64,000 nt of DNA from an uncultured Clostridia bacterium. GTDB lineage: Bacteria > Bacillota > Clostridia > Oscillospirales > Acutalibacteraceae. The notes under the pieces are model-generated. The model worked only from the letters and a program-made list of their open reading frames with translations, did no database searches and was not told the origin of the DNA. Where the stretch lies: contig CAKZZS010000064.1 of assembly GCA_937884975.1 (NCBI GenBank), positions 62,001 through 126,000 of the forward strand, given 5' to 3'. Below are positions 23,813-33,659 of this stretch, one piece after another. The position numbers and the translations under genes are program-made. The first letter of the stretch is position 1. Every line of letters begins with the position of its first letter.

Positions 23813-26269
23813 ATGTTTTTTTTAATTGCAAAGGTTGCCGTTGAAGCGGCGACATACAGCTTTGACAAGGCATTTGATTACCTTATCCCGACCGAGCTTG
23901 AAAACCTTGTTAAGGTCGGTTGCAGGGTTATTGTGCCCTTTGGCAGGGGAAACACTAAAAGACAGGGATTTGTGTTTTCCGTTACCGACTCTTCCGAGGA
24001 TAAAGACCTTAAAAAAATAGCGGCGGTGCCCGATAAGGCGCCGCTGCTCAACTGTGAAATGCTTAATCTTGCGGTTTGGCTTAAGCAGCATACCTTCTGT
24101 ACTCTTTATGATGCGGCAAAGGTATGCCTGCCGTCGGGAATAGGTCTTAATTTTGTTTCGCTTTACGCTGCGGCGCAGGTCGATGAGGAAAATATCGACT
24201 CTCTTGATGAAATTCAAAAAGAGGTTTATAACTACCTTAAAAACGCTTCAAAATACGTCAAAAAGGAAAAAATACTTAAGGACCTCGGACTTGATAAGGA
24301 AAGCCGTGTAATTGACGAGCTTTTAAAAAAAGGTGTTATTGTAAGAAATGTTGACGCCGTAAGAAAAATTAACGATATGACCGTTAAAATGGCAAGACTT
24401 ACGCGTGAATTTGAGGATGAAAAGATACCCTTTAAGCTTACTTCAAAGCAAATGAGCGTTGTTAAGCTTCTTCGGGACATCGGTTCGGGAGACGTTAAGG
24501 AAATCTGCTATTTTACGGGTGTTACGCCTGCGGTTGTTGCAACTCTTGCAAAGAGAAATGTTGTCGAACTTTTTGACAATGAAGCGTTCAGAAGTCCTTT
24601 GCGTTATGCAGTCGCCCAAAATAAAGAAAACATTGTTCTTTCCGATGAACAGGACGCGGCGTTTAAAAATATTTTAAACGAATACCGTGATAAGAATAAG
24701 CATATTTCACTGCTTTACGGAGTTACGGGAAGCGGGAAAACAAAGGTTTTTCTCAAGCTTATTGACAAGGTTATTGAGGACGGCAGAGGGGTTATTATGA
24801 TGGTCCCCGAGATTTCGCTTACTCCCCAGATGCTCGACCTGTTTTATGCAAGATACGGGAATAAGGTTGCCGTTTTTCATTCCGCTCTTTCAATGGGTGA
24901 ACGCCTTGACGAGTGGAAACGCGTCAAAAACGGCGAGGCTAAAATAGCACTCGGCACAAGAAGCGCCGTATTTGCTCCGTTTGAGGACGTCGGACTTATA
25001 ATTATGGACGAGGAGCAGGAGCATACATATAAATCGGAAATGTCGCCGCGGTTCCACGCCCGTGACGTTGCAAAATTCAGAACGAATTTTCATTCTTCAC
25101 TGCTTCTTCTCGCTTCCGCAACGCCTTCGGTTGAAACCTATGCGTACGCAAAGCAGGGGAGATATTCTTTGAATATTCTTACCGAGCGTTACGGAAACGC
25201 CGTTTTGCCTGAGGTTGAAACAATAGATACCGCAGTCGGTGAAAATATGCTTGCCGAGGGTAATCTGACGCCCGACCTTGCAAAGGCTCTGACTGAAAAT
25301 TTCAATAATAAAAAGCAGTCAATATTGCTTCTCAACAGGCGCGGCTTTAATACCTTTGCTTCCTGCAGGAGCTGTAAAACGGTTATGACCTGTCCGAATT
25401 GCAGTATTTCTCTTACTTACCATACCCGTAACGGCAGGCTTATGTGCCATTATTGCGGTTACAGCACGCCTTTTACGGATGTTTGTCCGACATGCGGCGA
25501 AAGGGAAATTAAATTTTCGGGTACTGGAACGCAAAAAATCGAACAGGAGCTTTCCGAAATACTTCCGGAGGCAAAAGTTTTAAGACTTGATACCGACACC
25601 TCTTCAAGCAGATACGCCTTTGAAAACAGCCTTAAAGCGTTTGCGGACGGGGAATACGATATTATAGTCGGCACGCAGATGGTTGCAAAGGGACTTGATT
25701 TTCCGTCGGTCACTCTTGTCGGAGTTATCAGCGTTGACCAGATGCTTTTTAATGACGATTATAAAAGTGCCGAAAGAACTTTTTCTCTTCTTACCCAGGT
25801 TGTGGGAAGAAGCGGACGCGGAGATGAAAAGGGCAGGGCGGTTATTCAGACCTCTTTCCCTGAAAATGAGATTATTAAATACAGCGTCAAACAGGACTAT
25901 GACGCATTTTTCAACACGGAAATAAAAATACGAAAGGCTATGATATATCCGCCGTACTGCGATATATGCACCGTCGGATTTGTCGGCACGGATGAAATAA
26001 AAACCTCGTCAGCTTCAAAGTATTTTTTAAATAAAATTAAAGAACTTAACGCCAATGAATTCAAGGATGTTGAGATTATTGTTTTAGGGCCTATTGCTCC
26101 GCACGTTTCAAGAGTCGGCGGAAAATACAGGTTCAGAATTATTATTAAATGCCGTAATAATAAAAGAACACGGGAAATGATTTCGGTATTGCTTAAGGAC
26201 TTTTCATCCGAAAAGGACTTTAACGGCGTTACGGCAATAGCGGATATGAATCCCGATACCATATTTTAA
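23813..26269 (+). CDS. priA: Primosomal protein N', replication-restart helicase PriA
   Basis: A 3'-5' helicase that restarts collapsed replication forks, 818 residues. The N-terminal DNA-binding domain begins FLIAKVAVEAATYSFDKAFD. Helicase motifs include Walker A YGVTGSGKTKVF and the DEEQ box in LIIMDEEQEHTYKSE. A four-pair cysteine cluster that binds two zinc ions runs from about residue 519 to 562 (CRSCKTVMTCPNC, CHYCGYS, CPTCGE). The late helicase motif is LTQVVGRSGRGDEKG. The GGGAGGTG site lies just before ATG 23813. Confidence 0.97.
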   Translation: MFFLIAKVAVEAATYSFDKAFDYLIPTELENLVKVGCRVIVPFGRGNTKRQGFVFSVTDSSEDKDLKKIAAVPDKAPLLNCEMLNLAVWLKQHTFCTLYDAAKVCLPSGIGLNFVSLYAAAQVDEENIDSLDEIQKEVYNYLKNASKYVKKEKILKDLGLDKESRVIDELLKKGVIVRNVDAVRKINDMTVKMARLTREFEDEKIPFKLTSKQMSVVKLLRDIGSGDVKEICYFTGVTPAVVATLAKRNVVELFDNEAFRSPLRYAVAQNKENIVLSDEQDAAFKNILNEYRDKNKHISLLYGVTGSGKTKVFLKLIDKVIEDGRGVIMMVPEISLTPQMLDLFYARYGNKVAVFHSALSMGERLDEWKRVKNGEAKIALGTRSAVFAPFEDVGLIIMDEEQEHTYKSEMSPRFHARDVAKFRTNFHSSLLLLASATPSVETYAYAKQGRYSLNILTERYGNAVLPEVETIDTAVGENMLAEGNLTPDLAKALTENFNNKKQSILLLNRRGFNTFASCRSCKTVMTCPNCSISLTYHTRNGRLMCHYCGYSTPFTDVCPTCGEREIKFSGTGTQKIEQELSEILPEAKVLRLDTDTSSSRYAFENSLKAFADGEYDIIVGTQMVAKGLDFPSVTLVGVISVDQMLFNDDYKSAERTFSLLTQVVGRSGRGDEKGRAVIQTSFPENEIIKYSVKQDYDAFFNTEIKIRKAMIYPPYCDICTVGFVGTDEIKTSSASKYFLNKIKELNANEFKDVEIIVLGPIAPHVSRVGGKYRFRIIIKCRNNKRTREMISVLLKDFSSEKDFNGVTAIADMNPDTIF

Positions 26270-26281
26270 CGGAGGACAGAA

Positions 26282-26767
26282 ATGGGTATAAGAAATATCA
26301 GAAAAGACAACGACCCGATACTCAGAAAAAAGAGCCGTAAGGTAGAAAAGTTTGACGAAAGGCTTTTTACGCTGCTTGACGATATGGCGGATACTATGTA
26401 TCTTGCAAACGGAGTCGGACTTGCGGCGGTTCAGGTAGGAGTATTAAGGCGTGTCGTAGTAATTGACACGGGTGACGGCATAATGGAGCTTATAAACCCC
26501 GAAATTGTAGAAACAGAAGGCGCCCAGTGTGAAGAAGAGGGTTGTCTTTCACTCCCGGGAAGAAATAACGTTACCTTCAGACCTATGTCCGTTACAGTCA
26601 GGGCGCAGAACCGTGACGGCAACTGGTGCCTTTATAAGGGAGAAGGACTTAAGGCAAGAGCCTTCTGTCATGAGCTTGACCACCTTGACGGCGTTCTGTT
26701 TATTGACAGACTTGCAACCGAGGATCAGATTAAGGAATATCCTTCAAATGAGGATGAAGAAGAATGA
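26282..26767 (+). CDS. def: Peptide deformylase
   Basis: It removes the N-formyl group from nascent proteins. All three family motifs are present: GVGLAAVQVG, EEGCLSLPG and HELDHLDG, providing the Cys and two His metal ligands. At 161 residues it belongs to the shorter Gram-positive type. The stop overlaps fmt by 4 bases, pairing removal and addition of formyl groups in one unit. Confidence 0.97.
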   Translation: MGIRNIRKDNDPILRKKSRKVEKFDERLFTLLDDMADTMYLANGVGLAAVQVGVLRRVVVIDTGDGIMELINPEIVETEGAQCEEEGCLSLPGRNNVTFRPMSVTVRAQNRDGNWCLYKGEGLKARAFCHELDHLDGVLFIDRLATEDQIKEYPSNEDEEE

Positions 26768-27690
26768 GAATAGTATTTATGGGTACGCCCGATTTTGCGG
26801 TGCCGTGCCTTGAAAAGCTTGTTGAAATGGGTGAAGATGTAGTCGGCGTATTCACGCAAACGGATAAGCCCGTCGGCAGAAAACAGATTTTGACTCCTTC
26901 CGAGGTCAAGGTTTGCGCAACCGAGCGCGGCATTCCAGTTTTTCAGCCGAAAACGCTTCGCAACGGCGAGGCTCTTGAAATACTCAATAAGCTTAAACCC
27001 GATTTGATAGTAGTTACCGCTTACGGTAAAATCCTGCCGGAAGAGATTATCAACTTCCCTGAACACGGCTGTATCAATATCCACGCCTCCCTTTTACCTA
27101 AATATAGGGGAGCGGCGCCCATTCAGTGGAGCATTATTAACGGCGAAACCGTTACCGGCGTTACGTCAATGCAAATGGATGTCGGTCTTGATACGGGAGA
27201 TATTATTCTTCAGAGTGAAACCGAAATCGGCGGAAACGAAACGGCAGGGGAGCTTTTTGACCGACTTAAGGTTATCGGAGCGGATGTACTTGAAAAAACC
27301 GTAAATCTTATTAAAAACGGCGAATTAAAGAGAATTAAACAGGATAATGAAAAGGCGACCTATGTCACACAGCTTGACAAATCCTTTTCTCCCGTTGATT
27401 TTAATAAAACGGCAACTGAAATTCATAATAAAGTCAGGGGACTTAATCCCTGGCCTGCTGCTTCCTTTTTGCTTGAAAACACTCGTTTCAAGCTTTGGGA
27501 AACAAGAGTTGGAGGTAAAACGGATAAAGCTCCGGGTACGGTAATCGAAAGCAATTCAAGGCTTATTGTCGCGTGCTCGAACGGTACGTCAATTGAGCTT
27601 TTAACCGTTCAGCCCGAGGGAAAGAAAAGAATGTCCGTTTCCGATTATCTTCGTGGTCATAAAATTTCAAAAGGAACTATAATGGGGTGA
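26764..27690 (+). CDS. fmt: Methionyl-tRNA formyltransferase
   Basis: It transfers the formyl group from 10-formyltetrahydrofolate to initiator Met-tRNA. The N-terminal Rossmann-like domain opens RIVFMGTPDFAVPCLEKL. The catalytic region contains CINIHASLLPKYRGAAPIQW, which includes the catalytic Asn and His. The C-terminal OB-like domain carries KVRGLNPWPAASFLLEN. The length of 308 is normal. Confidence 0.97.
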   Translation: MRIVFMGTPDFAVPCLEKLVEMGEDVVGVFTQTDKPVGRKQILTPSEVKVCATERGIPVFQPKTLRNGEALEILNKLKPDLIVVTAYGKILPEEIINFPEHGCINIHASLLPKYRGAAPIQWSIINGETVTGVTSMQMDVGLDTGDIILQSETEIGGNETAGELFDRLKVIGADVLEKTVNLIKNGELKRIKQDNEKATYVTQLDKSFSPVDFNKTATEIHNKVRGLNPWPAASFLLENTRFKLWETRVGGKTDKAPGTVIESNSRLIVACSNGTSIELLTVQPEGKKRMSVSDYLRGHKISKGTIMG

Positions 27691-27694
27691 AACA

Positions 27695-28396
27695 ATGGAT
27701 ACATTAGGCAGTATGCTTTACCTTGACTGGTATTATATTGTTCTTGTTGTACCGATGATTATTATTTCGCTTATTGTTCAGTCATCGGTAAAATCCAATT
27801 ACAGAAGATTTTCAAAAATTGCAAATTCAAAAGGTCTTACCGGAGCGGCAGCGGCGCAAAATATTTTACGCCATTACGGTATTACCGACGTAAGAATTGA
27901 GCCTGTTGCAGGCGAGCTTACCGACCATTATGACCCGAGGAGCAAGGTTATTAGACTTTCCGAGGGAGTTTATAACTATGCGTCGGTTTCGGCTGTATGT
28001 ATTGCCTGTCACGAAGCAGGTCACGCTTCACAGCACGCATTGGGTTATACGCCCATTAAAATCAGGGATTCGATTATTCCCGTATGCAATATCGGTTCAA
28101 GAATCGGTCTTCCTCTTGCTCTTTTGGGCTATGTATTCGGCTTTGAATCTTTAATCATTATCGGTATTTTGCTTTATTCACTTGTTTTTATTTTCCAGCT
28201 TGTAACTCTTCCCGTGGAGTTTAACGCTTCAAAGAGGGCGCTTACGGTAATTGAAGAAACGGGAATGCTGACGGCGGAAGAGCACAAGGGCGCAAAAAAG
28301 GTGCTTAAGGCTGCGGCAATGACCTATGTTGCGGCTGCGGCTACAACCTTTGCAAATCTTTTAAGACTTATTTTAAGGATGAGAAAACGGAGTTAG
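27695..28396 (+). CDS. Membrane zinc metallopeptidase (YugP/PF04298 type)
   Basis: A 233-residue membrane protein with HExxH in CHEAGHASQHALGY and four predicted spans (about 8-28, 118-140, 145-170, 205-220). It has the conserved sequence GLTGAAAAQNILRHYGITDV upstream of the active site. Substrates are unknown. It is a regular resident of the def-fmt-rsmB-rlmN series in Clostridia, which supports a housekeeping envelope role by context only. Confidence 0.9.
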   Translation: MDTLGSMLYLDWYYIVLVVPMIIISLIVQSSVKSNYRRFSKIANSKGLTGAAAAQNILRHYGITDVRIEPVAGELTDHYDPRSKVIRLSEGVYNYASVSAVCIACHEAGHASQHALGYTPIKIRDSIIPVCNIGSRIGLPLALLGYVFGFESLIIIGILLYSLVFIFQLVTLPVEFNASKRALTVIEETGMLTAEEHKGAKKVLKAAAMTYVAAAATTFANLLRLILRMRKRS

Positions 28397-28397
28397 T

Positions 28398-29666
28398 ATG
28401 AACGAAAGAGCGGCGGCGTATAAGGTACTGCTTAAAATAAATAAGAATAACTCTTATTCGAATATTGCCCTCGACAGCGCGTTAAAGGAATCAGGTTCTG
28501 ACGTGGGAAGCGCTCTTATTACCAACCTTGTTTACGGAACTCTTGAAAGACAGGTTACTATTGACTATGTTCTTTCCCAGTTTCTTAAGCAGCCCGTTGA
28601 AAAAACAAAGCCTGAAATTCTTACGGCTTTAAGACTCGGCGCTTATCAGCTTCTTTTTACTGATAAAATTCCTTCCTTTGCGGCTGTAAATGAGAGCGTA
28701 AAGATTATTAAAAACTCAAAGTTTTCCTATGCCGCAGGGCTTGTAAATTCGGTTTTGAGAAGAATAAGTGAAAAAGGTTTTTCTTATCCCGAAACTGAAG
28801 ACGAGGTCTTTGACTTAAGTATAAAGTATTCTTGTCCGAAGGCTCTTACAAAGCATTATATAGATAATTACGGGATTGAAAATGCGGTTGATATTCTTTC
28901 GTCCTCTCTTGGCGCGGCGCCGATTTTCTTAAAGGTCAATACGCTTAAAACAAATGCCGAAGAACTCATTTCTTTATTTGAAAAAGAAGGCGTAAAAACC
29001 GAAAAAAAGGATGAAGACGTACTAATAGTTTCGGGTAATATTTCACTTGAAAATCTTAAGGCGTTTGAAGACGGCTTGTTCCACGTTCAGGATTATTCGA
29101 GTTATCTTTGCTGTAAGGCGCTTAATGTTAAAGAAAACGATACCGTACTTGACGTTTGCGCCTCACCGGGCGGAAAAAGCTTTACCCTTTGTGAAATGAT
29201 GAATAACACGGGGAAAATCGTTTCCTGTGACCTGTACGAACAGCGCGTAAGCTTAATAAAAAACGGTGCCGTTCGGCTCGGATTAACTAATATATCCGCA
29301 ATTAAAAATGACGCGTCAGTTTTTAATTCGTCTTTTCCGCTCTTTGATAAGGTTCTCTGCGACGTTCCCTGTTCGGGTCTCGGAGTCATCCGAAGAAAAA
29401 AGGAAATACGCTTCAAAAACCTTTCGGAATTTGACAATCTATGCGATATGCAGTACAATATACTGACCGTTTCTTCAAGGTATGTCAGAAGCGGAGGAGC
29501 GCTTATTTATTCAACCTGTACGCTCAATAAAAAGGAGAACGAGGACAACTGTTTCCGTTTTCTCAATGAGCATAAGGAATTTCATCCCGACGACGGAGGA
29601 GTAAACATCTTCCCGGGGATGTACGGCTCCGACGGTTTTTATTATGCGAGGTTTATCCGTGAGTAA
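28398..29666 (+). CDS. rsmB: 16S rRNA m5C967 methyltransferase RsmB (Sun)
   Basis: It methylates a cytosine of 16S rRNA using SAM. Residues about 1-140 form a NusB-like RNA-binding domain (ERAAAYKVLLKI, LVYGTLERQVTIDYVLSQFL). The catalytic domain has SAM-binding VCASPGGKSF, PC motif DVPCSGLGVIRRKKEIR and the nucleophile in IYSTCTLNKKENEDN. The 422-residue length is normal. It overlaps rlmN by 8 bases. Confidence 0.96.
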   Translation: MNERAAAYKVLLKINKNNSYSNIALDSALKESGSDVGSALITNLVYGTLERQVTIDYVLSQFLKQPVEKTKPEILTALRLGAYQLLFTDKIPSFAAVNESVKIIKNSKFSYAAGLVNSVLRRISEKGFSYPETEDEVFDLSIKYSCPKALTKHYIDNYGIENAVDILSSSLGAAPIFLKVNTLKTNAEELISLFEKEGVKTEKKDEDVLIVSGNISLENLKAFEDGLFHVQDYSSYLCCKALNVKENDTVLDVCASPGGKSFTLCEMMNNTGKIVSCDLYEQRVSLIKNGAVRLGLTNISAIKNDASVFNSSFPLFDKVLCDVPCSGLGVIRRKKEIRFKNLSEFDNLCDMQYNILTVSSRYVRSGGALIYSTCTLNKKENEDNCFRFLNEHKEFHPDDGGVNIFPGMYGSDGFYYARFIRE

Positions 29667-30693
29667 AACAGATATAAGGTCCCTCGATTACAGGGAGCTT
29701 GAAGCCATATTCAATAATATAGGACTAAAGCGCTTCCGCGTCAGTCAGGTTTACGACTGGTTACATGAAAAAGGCGTAATGTCCTTTGACGAAATGACAA
29801 ATCTTTCAAAGCAGTTAAGACAGCAGCTTGAAAGCGAATTTGAAATAAAAAGCTGTAAAATATTAAGAAAGCTTGTTTCTTCAATAGACGGCACTGTAAA
29901 ATATCTTTTTCAGTTTGACGACGGCAGCACGGTTGAAAGCGTTGTTATGAAATACAAATACGGTTACTCTATCTGTATTTCCACGCAGGTCGGCTGTAAA
30001 ATGGGATGTTCCTTCTGCGCGTCGGCTATAGGCGGATTTCAGAGAAATCTTACCCCGAGTGAAATGCTTTGCGAGGTGTTCACCGCCCAGAGGGATTTGA
30101 ACATAAAGGTTTCGCATATAGTTTTAATGGGAACGGGCGAGCCGCTTGATAATTACGAAAACGTACTTAAATTTTTACGTCTTGTGACCGATGAAAAGGG
30201 TCAGAATATTTCAATGCGTCATATTTCGCTTTCGACCTGCGGACTCGTTGAGAAAATTTATAAGCTTGCAGATGAAAATCTCCAGTTGACTCTTTCCGTT
30301 TCGCTTCACGCGCCGAATGATGAAATAAGACAAAAAACAATGCCCGTTGCAAAAAAGTACAATATGGACGAACTGTTAAAGGCGTGTAAAGCTTATACGG
30401 ATAAAACAAGCAGACGTATTTCCTTTGAATACGCAATGATAAAGGGCGTCAACGACAGCGTTGATAATGCCGAGGAGCTTTGCAGAAGGCTTCGGGGTAT
30501 TTTATGTCATATAAATTTAATTCCCGTTAATGAAATAAAGGAACGGGATTATAAAAAAAGCGATGCCGAATCGCTGAAAAGCTTTGTGTCAGTTTGCGAG
30601 AAGCGCGGCTTTGCGGTTACCGTAAGGCGTACTCTCGGCAGCGATATAAACGCTTCCTGCGGTCAGTTAAGGCAAAGTACAGGGACTGTTTAA
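29659..30693 (+). CDS. rlmN: Dual-specificity 23S rRNA/tRNA m2A methyltransferase RlmN
   Basis: A radical SAM enzyme that adds a C2 methyl to adenosine 2503 of 23S rRNA and to position 37 of some tRNAs. The iron-sulfur cluster motif CxxxCxxC is CKMGCSFCAS. SAM-binding residues are in LMGTGEPLDNYENV, and the late cysteine is in NASCGQLRQ. I start at GTG 29659, 7 bases after GCGAGG; a longer frame from 29644 would add five residues without a better site. Confidence 0.96.
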   Translation: MSKTDIRSLDYRELEAIFNNIGLKRFRVSQVYDWLHEKGVMSFDEMTNLSKQLRQQLESEFEIKSCKILRKLVSSIDGTVKYLFQFDDGSTVESVVMKYKYGYSICISTQVGCKMGCSFCASAIGGFQRNLTPSEMLCEVFTAQRDLNIKVSHIVLMGTGEPLDNYENVLKFLRLVTDEKGQNISMRHISLSTCGLVEKIYKLADENLQLTLSVSLHAPNDEIRQKTMPVAKKYNMDELLKACKAYTDKTSRRISFEYAMIKGVNDSVDNAEELCRRLRGILCHINLIPVNEIKERDYKKSDAESLKSFVSVCEKRGFAVTVRRTLGSDINASCGQLRQSTGTV

Positions 30694-30715
30694 GTCCAAA
30701 ATGGGGTGAAAACCG

Positions 30716-31444
30716 ATGAAAATAGTTGCAAAAACGGATACGGGTAAGGTCCGTGCGTCAAATCAGGATGCCTACGCTGCCGGCGAGCTTCCGAACGGCG
30801 TCGCATGGGCGGTTGTCTGTGACGGAATGGGCGGCGCGGCAGGAGGCAATGTGGCTTCAACCACAGCCGTTAAAATCATTTCCGAGCAGATTACTTCAAA
30901 ATACCGTGCCAGTATGAGCGGAACGTCAATAAGAAATATGCTTCTTGCCGCCATTACCGCCGCGAATGTCAGCGTTTACGAAATCGGAAGCTCAAATGCC
31001 GAGCTTCAGGGAATGGGAACAACCGTTGTTGCGTGCGTGCTTGCGGAAAATGAAGCGTTTATTGCTCACGCAGGTGACAGCAGAGCGTACATTCTTCACG
31101 AGAACGATTTGACCCAGTTGACCCGTGACCATTCGATGGTTCAGGATTTGGTTGAAACAGGAAAAATAACTCAGGATGAGGCAAAGCACCATCCGAGAAA
31201 GAATATTATTACGCGCGCAGTCGGTGTCGACCGTGATATTGATATTGACTTTTGCGTTGAGGAATTAAAGGCGGAGGACACGCTTCTGATTTGTACGGAC
31301 GGTCTTACAAATTACGTTGATATTGACGAGATAAGAGAAATCACCGCCGAAAACAGCTTTTACGGCTATGCCGAAAGTCTTGTCAAACGCGCAAACGAAA
31401 ACGGCGGCGGCGATAATATCACTGTTGTTGCCTTGGCATATTGA
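30716..31444 (+). CDS. prpC: PP2C-type Ser/Thr protein phosphatase (PrpC/Stp)
   Basis: It dephosphorylates targets of the partner kinase PrkC. Metal-binding aspartates are visible in VRASNQDAYAA, VVCDGMGGAAGGNVAS, IAHAGDSRAYIL, ICTDGLTNYVD and GDNITVVAL, the full bacterial PP2C set. The 242-residue length is standard. The gene is 15 bases upstream of the kinase gene. Confidence 0.96.
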   Translation: MKIVAKTDTGKVRASNQDAYAAGELPNGVAWAVVCDGMGGAAGGNVASTTAVKIISEQITSKYRASMSGTSIRNMLLAAITAANVSVYEIGSSNAELQGMGTTVVACVLAENEAFIAHAGDSRAYILHENDLTQLTRDHSMVQDLVETGKITQDEAKHHPRKNIITRAVGVDRDIDIDFCVEELKAEDTLLICTDGLTNYVDIDEIREITAENSFYGYAESLVKRANENGGGDNITVVALAY

Positions 31445-31459
31445 TAAAGGAGTGTTATT

Positions 31460-33658
31460 GTGGATAATTATTGCGGAAAACGACTTGACGGTCGTTACGA
31501 AATTAAAGAAATAATCGGCGTCGGCGGCATGGCTGTCGTCTATAAGGCGTATGATAATATCGACGACAGAATTGTCGCTATAAAAATTCTCAAGCAGGAG
31601 CTTCTTGAAAACGAGGAGTTCCGCCGCAGATTCAAAAATGAAAGCAAGGCAATTGCAGTTCTTTCCCATCCGAACATAGTCAAGGTTTATGACGTTTCCT
31701 TCGGCGACAGACTTCAGTATATCGTAATGGAATACATTGAAGGTATTACGCTTAAGGAGTACATTGAGCAGCAGGGATATATCAAGTGGAAGGATGCAGT
31801 TCATTTCCTTACCCAGATTCTCCGCGCGCTTCAGCACGCTCACGACAAGGGCATTATACACCGCGATATTAAGCCCCAGAATATTATGCTTCTCCAGAAC
31901 GGCACTATCAAGGTTACTGATTTCGGCATTGCGCGTTTCAGCAGAGGCGACACAAAAACGCTTACCGAAAGCGCTATCGGTTCCGTTCATTATATCAGCC
32001 CCGAACAGGCAAGAGGCGAGGTAACCGACGATAAGGCTGACATTTACTCCGTCGGCGTCGTTCTTTATGAAATGCTTACGGGCCAGCTTCCGTTCCAGTC
32101 CGACAGCGCCGTTTCGGTTGCCATTATGCAGCTTCAGCAGGAGGCAAAGCGTCCCAGGGAGATAAATCCCGAAATTCCGATAGGTCTTGAGCAGATTACG
32201 ATGCGCGCAATGCAGAAGAATACCCGTGACAGGTACCATTCCGCTGCTGAAATGCTTATGGATATCGACCAGTTCAGAAAAAATCCGTCGATAAAATTTG
32301 ACTATTCATATTTTGTTGACAGAGAGCCTACAAAGTATGTCGGCGCCCAGCGCGGCAATAACGTTCCCGTTAAGCCGCAGACAGCAGCCGTTAATGAAGA
32401 AAACAATGATGACGAAGCAAAGAAAAAGGCGATAGCAATTGTCGGCGGCATTGCGGCAGGTCTTGCCGTGCTTGCGCTTGTTGTTATACTTATGGTTTCG
32501 TTTATGGGAAGAGTTGAGCTTCCTAACTTTGTCGGTCTTAATTATAATGAAGAAATTGTCGGGAATGAAAAATACGCCGATTTTAAATTTGAAACCCAGA
32601 ACGTAAACGATGAAACCCAGGAGCTCGGAACGGTTCTTGAGCAGAGTCCCAATGAGGGAGCAAAGGTAAAGAAGCATTCTACCGTCATCCTTAAAATCGC
32701 GTATAATGACGACAATGTTCTTGTAGATTACGTTATAGGCAAAACTGCCGAGGAAGCAAAGCAGATACTTACCGAAAAGGGCTTTGAGGTAAACGTAGTT
32801 GAAAAATACGATAAGCTTCAGACTCCCGGTTTCGTTTTCCAGACCTTCCCCGAGGAAAATACCTATGCCGAAAGAGGTTCAACCGTTACAATTTATGTTG
32901 CAACGGATGAAAGTGAGGATATGGTTAAGGTTCCCGCAGTTGTCGGTGACAGCGCCGATATTGCAAAGGAGCTTATTGAAAAGGTCGGTCTTGTCTGTAA
33001 GATAGAAGAGGTTAATGACGAAAAGAATAAGGGTATGGTAACCTCCCAGAGCCCTGACGGCGATTCGCTTCTTGAAAAGGGAGAGACGGTTACTATAAAG
33101 GTTTCAAACGGTATTCCCGAGTCTTCAACCGCAACCGTAACCTTTAACCTTCCCGGCAAGGGAACGGGCGAATCGGGAACAATTAAGTATTACCTTAACG
33201 ATACTCTTTATAAGAGCGAAAAGAACATCTATTTCAGCGGTAAGTCAAAGAGCATTGAAGTTAAAGGCTCCGGTGAGGACAATACCTTTACTGTTACCGC
33301 AAACGATAAGACAATTTACGAATGTAAAATTGACTTTACAAAGGTTCCCGGAGTTGTAAGCGACGGAAAGGAAACTCCTTATGAGGAGGAAGTCGGCGTT
33401 CAGCTCCCGGCTCTTGAGGGTAAGCTCAAGCAGGAGGCTGAAAGCGCTCTTAAAGCGGCAGGCTTTACTAACTACACCTTTAAGACCGAGTCGAGCGATA
33501 CCGTTGAAGAGGGCAGGGTAATTTCCACTGACCCGACAGGCGGCGCCGGAACAAAATATCCGGTGGATAAGAAAATAGTTGTTGTTATAAGCTCCGGTCC
33601 CGAAGAGCAAACGAGCGACGTAACCGAAGAAATTACAAGCGAAGACACTACCGAATAA
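31460..33658 (+). CDS. prkC: Membrane Ser/Thr kinase with PASTA repeats (PrkC/Stk)
   Basis: A transmembrane kinase that senses muropeptides or lipid II outside the cell and phosphorylates cytoplasmic proteins. The kinase domain covers about residues 10-275, with glycine loop IGVGGMAVVYKAYD, catalytic IIHRDIKPQNIML and DFG in VTDFGIARFS. A membrane helix lies at about 325-350. Outside are three consecutive PASTA units (about 352-420, 421-488, 489-553), then an Ig-like stretch of about 100 residues, then a fourth PASTA unit (about 645-715) and an acidic Thr/Glu tail. The GTG start follows AAAGGAG. The interruption between PASTA units three and four is unusual. Confidence 0.96.
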   Translation: MDNYCGKRLDGRYEIKEIIGVGGMAVVYKAYDNIDDRIVAIKILKQELLENEEFRRRFKNESKAIAVLSHPNIVKVYDVSFGDRLQYIVMEYIEGITLKEYIEQQGYIKWKDAVHFLTQILRALQHAHDKGIIHRDIKPQNIMLLQNGTIKVTDFGIARFSRGDTKTLTESAIGSVHYISPEQARGEVTDDKADIYSVGVVLYEMLTGQLPFQSDSAVSVAIMQLQQEAKRPREINPEIPIGLEQITMRAMQKNTRDRYHSAAEMLMDIDQFRKNPSIKFDYSYFVDREPTKYVGAQRGNNVPVKPQTAAVNEENNDDEAKKKAIAIVGGIAAGLAVLALVVILMVSFMGRVELPNFVGLNYNEEIVGNEKYADFKFETQNVNDETQELGTVLEQSPNEGAKVKKHSTVILKIAYNDDNVLVDYVIGKTAEEAKQILTEKGFEVNVVEKYDKLQTPGFVFQTFPEENTYAERGSTVTIYVATDESEDMVKVPAVVGDSADIAKELIEKVGLVCKIEEVNDEKNKGMVTSQSPDGDSLLEKGETVTIKVSNGIPESSTATVTFNLPGKGTGESGTIKYYLNDTLYKSEKNIYFSGKSKSIEVKGSGEDNTFTVTANDKTIYECKIDFTKVPGVVSDGKETPYEEEVGVQLPALEGKLKQEAESALKAAGFTNYTFKTESSDTVEEGRVISTDPTGGAGTKYPVDKKIVVVISSGPEEQTSDVTEEITSEDTTE

Positions 33659-33659
33659 G

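Noticed and set aside
31265..32239. A 324-codon open frame on the minus strand
   Set aside because: It lies wholly inside prpC and prkC, whose catalytic motifs are intact on the plus strand; the frame is a by-product of codon bias and has no family motif or ribosome-binding site.
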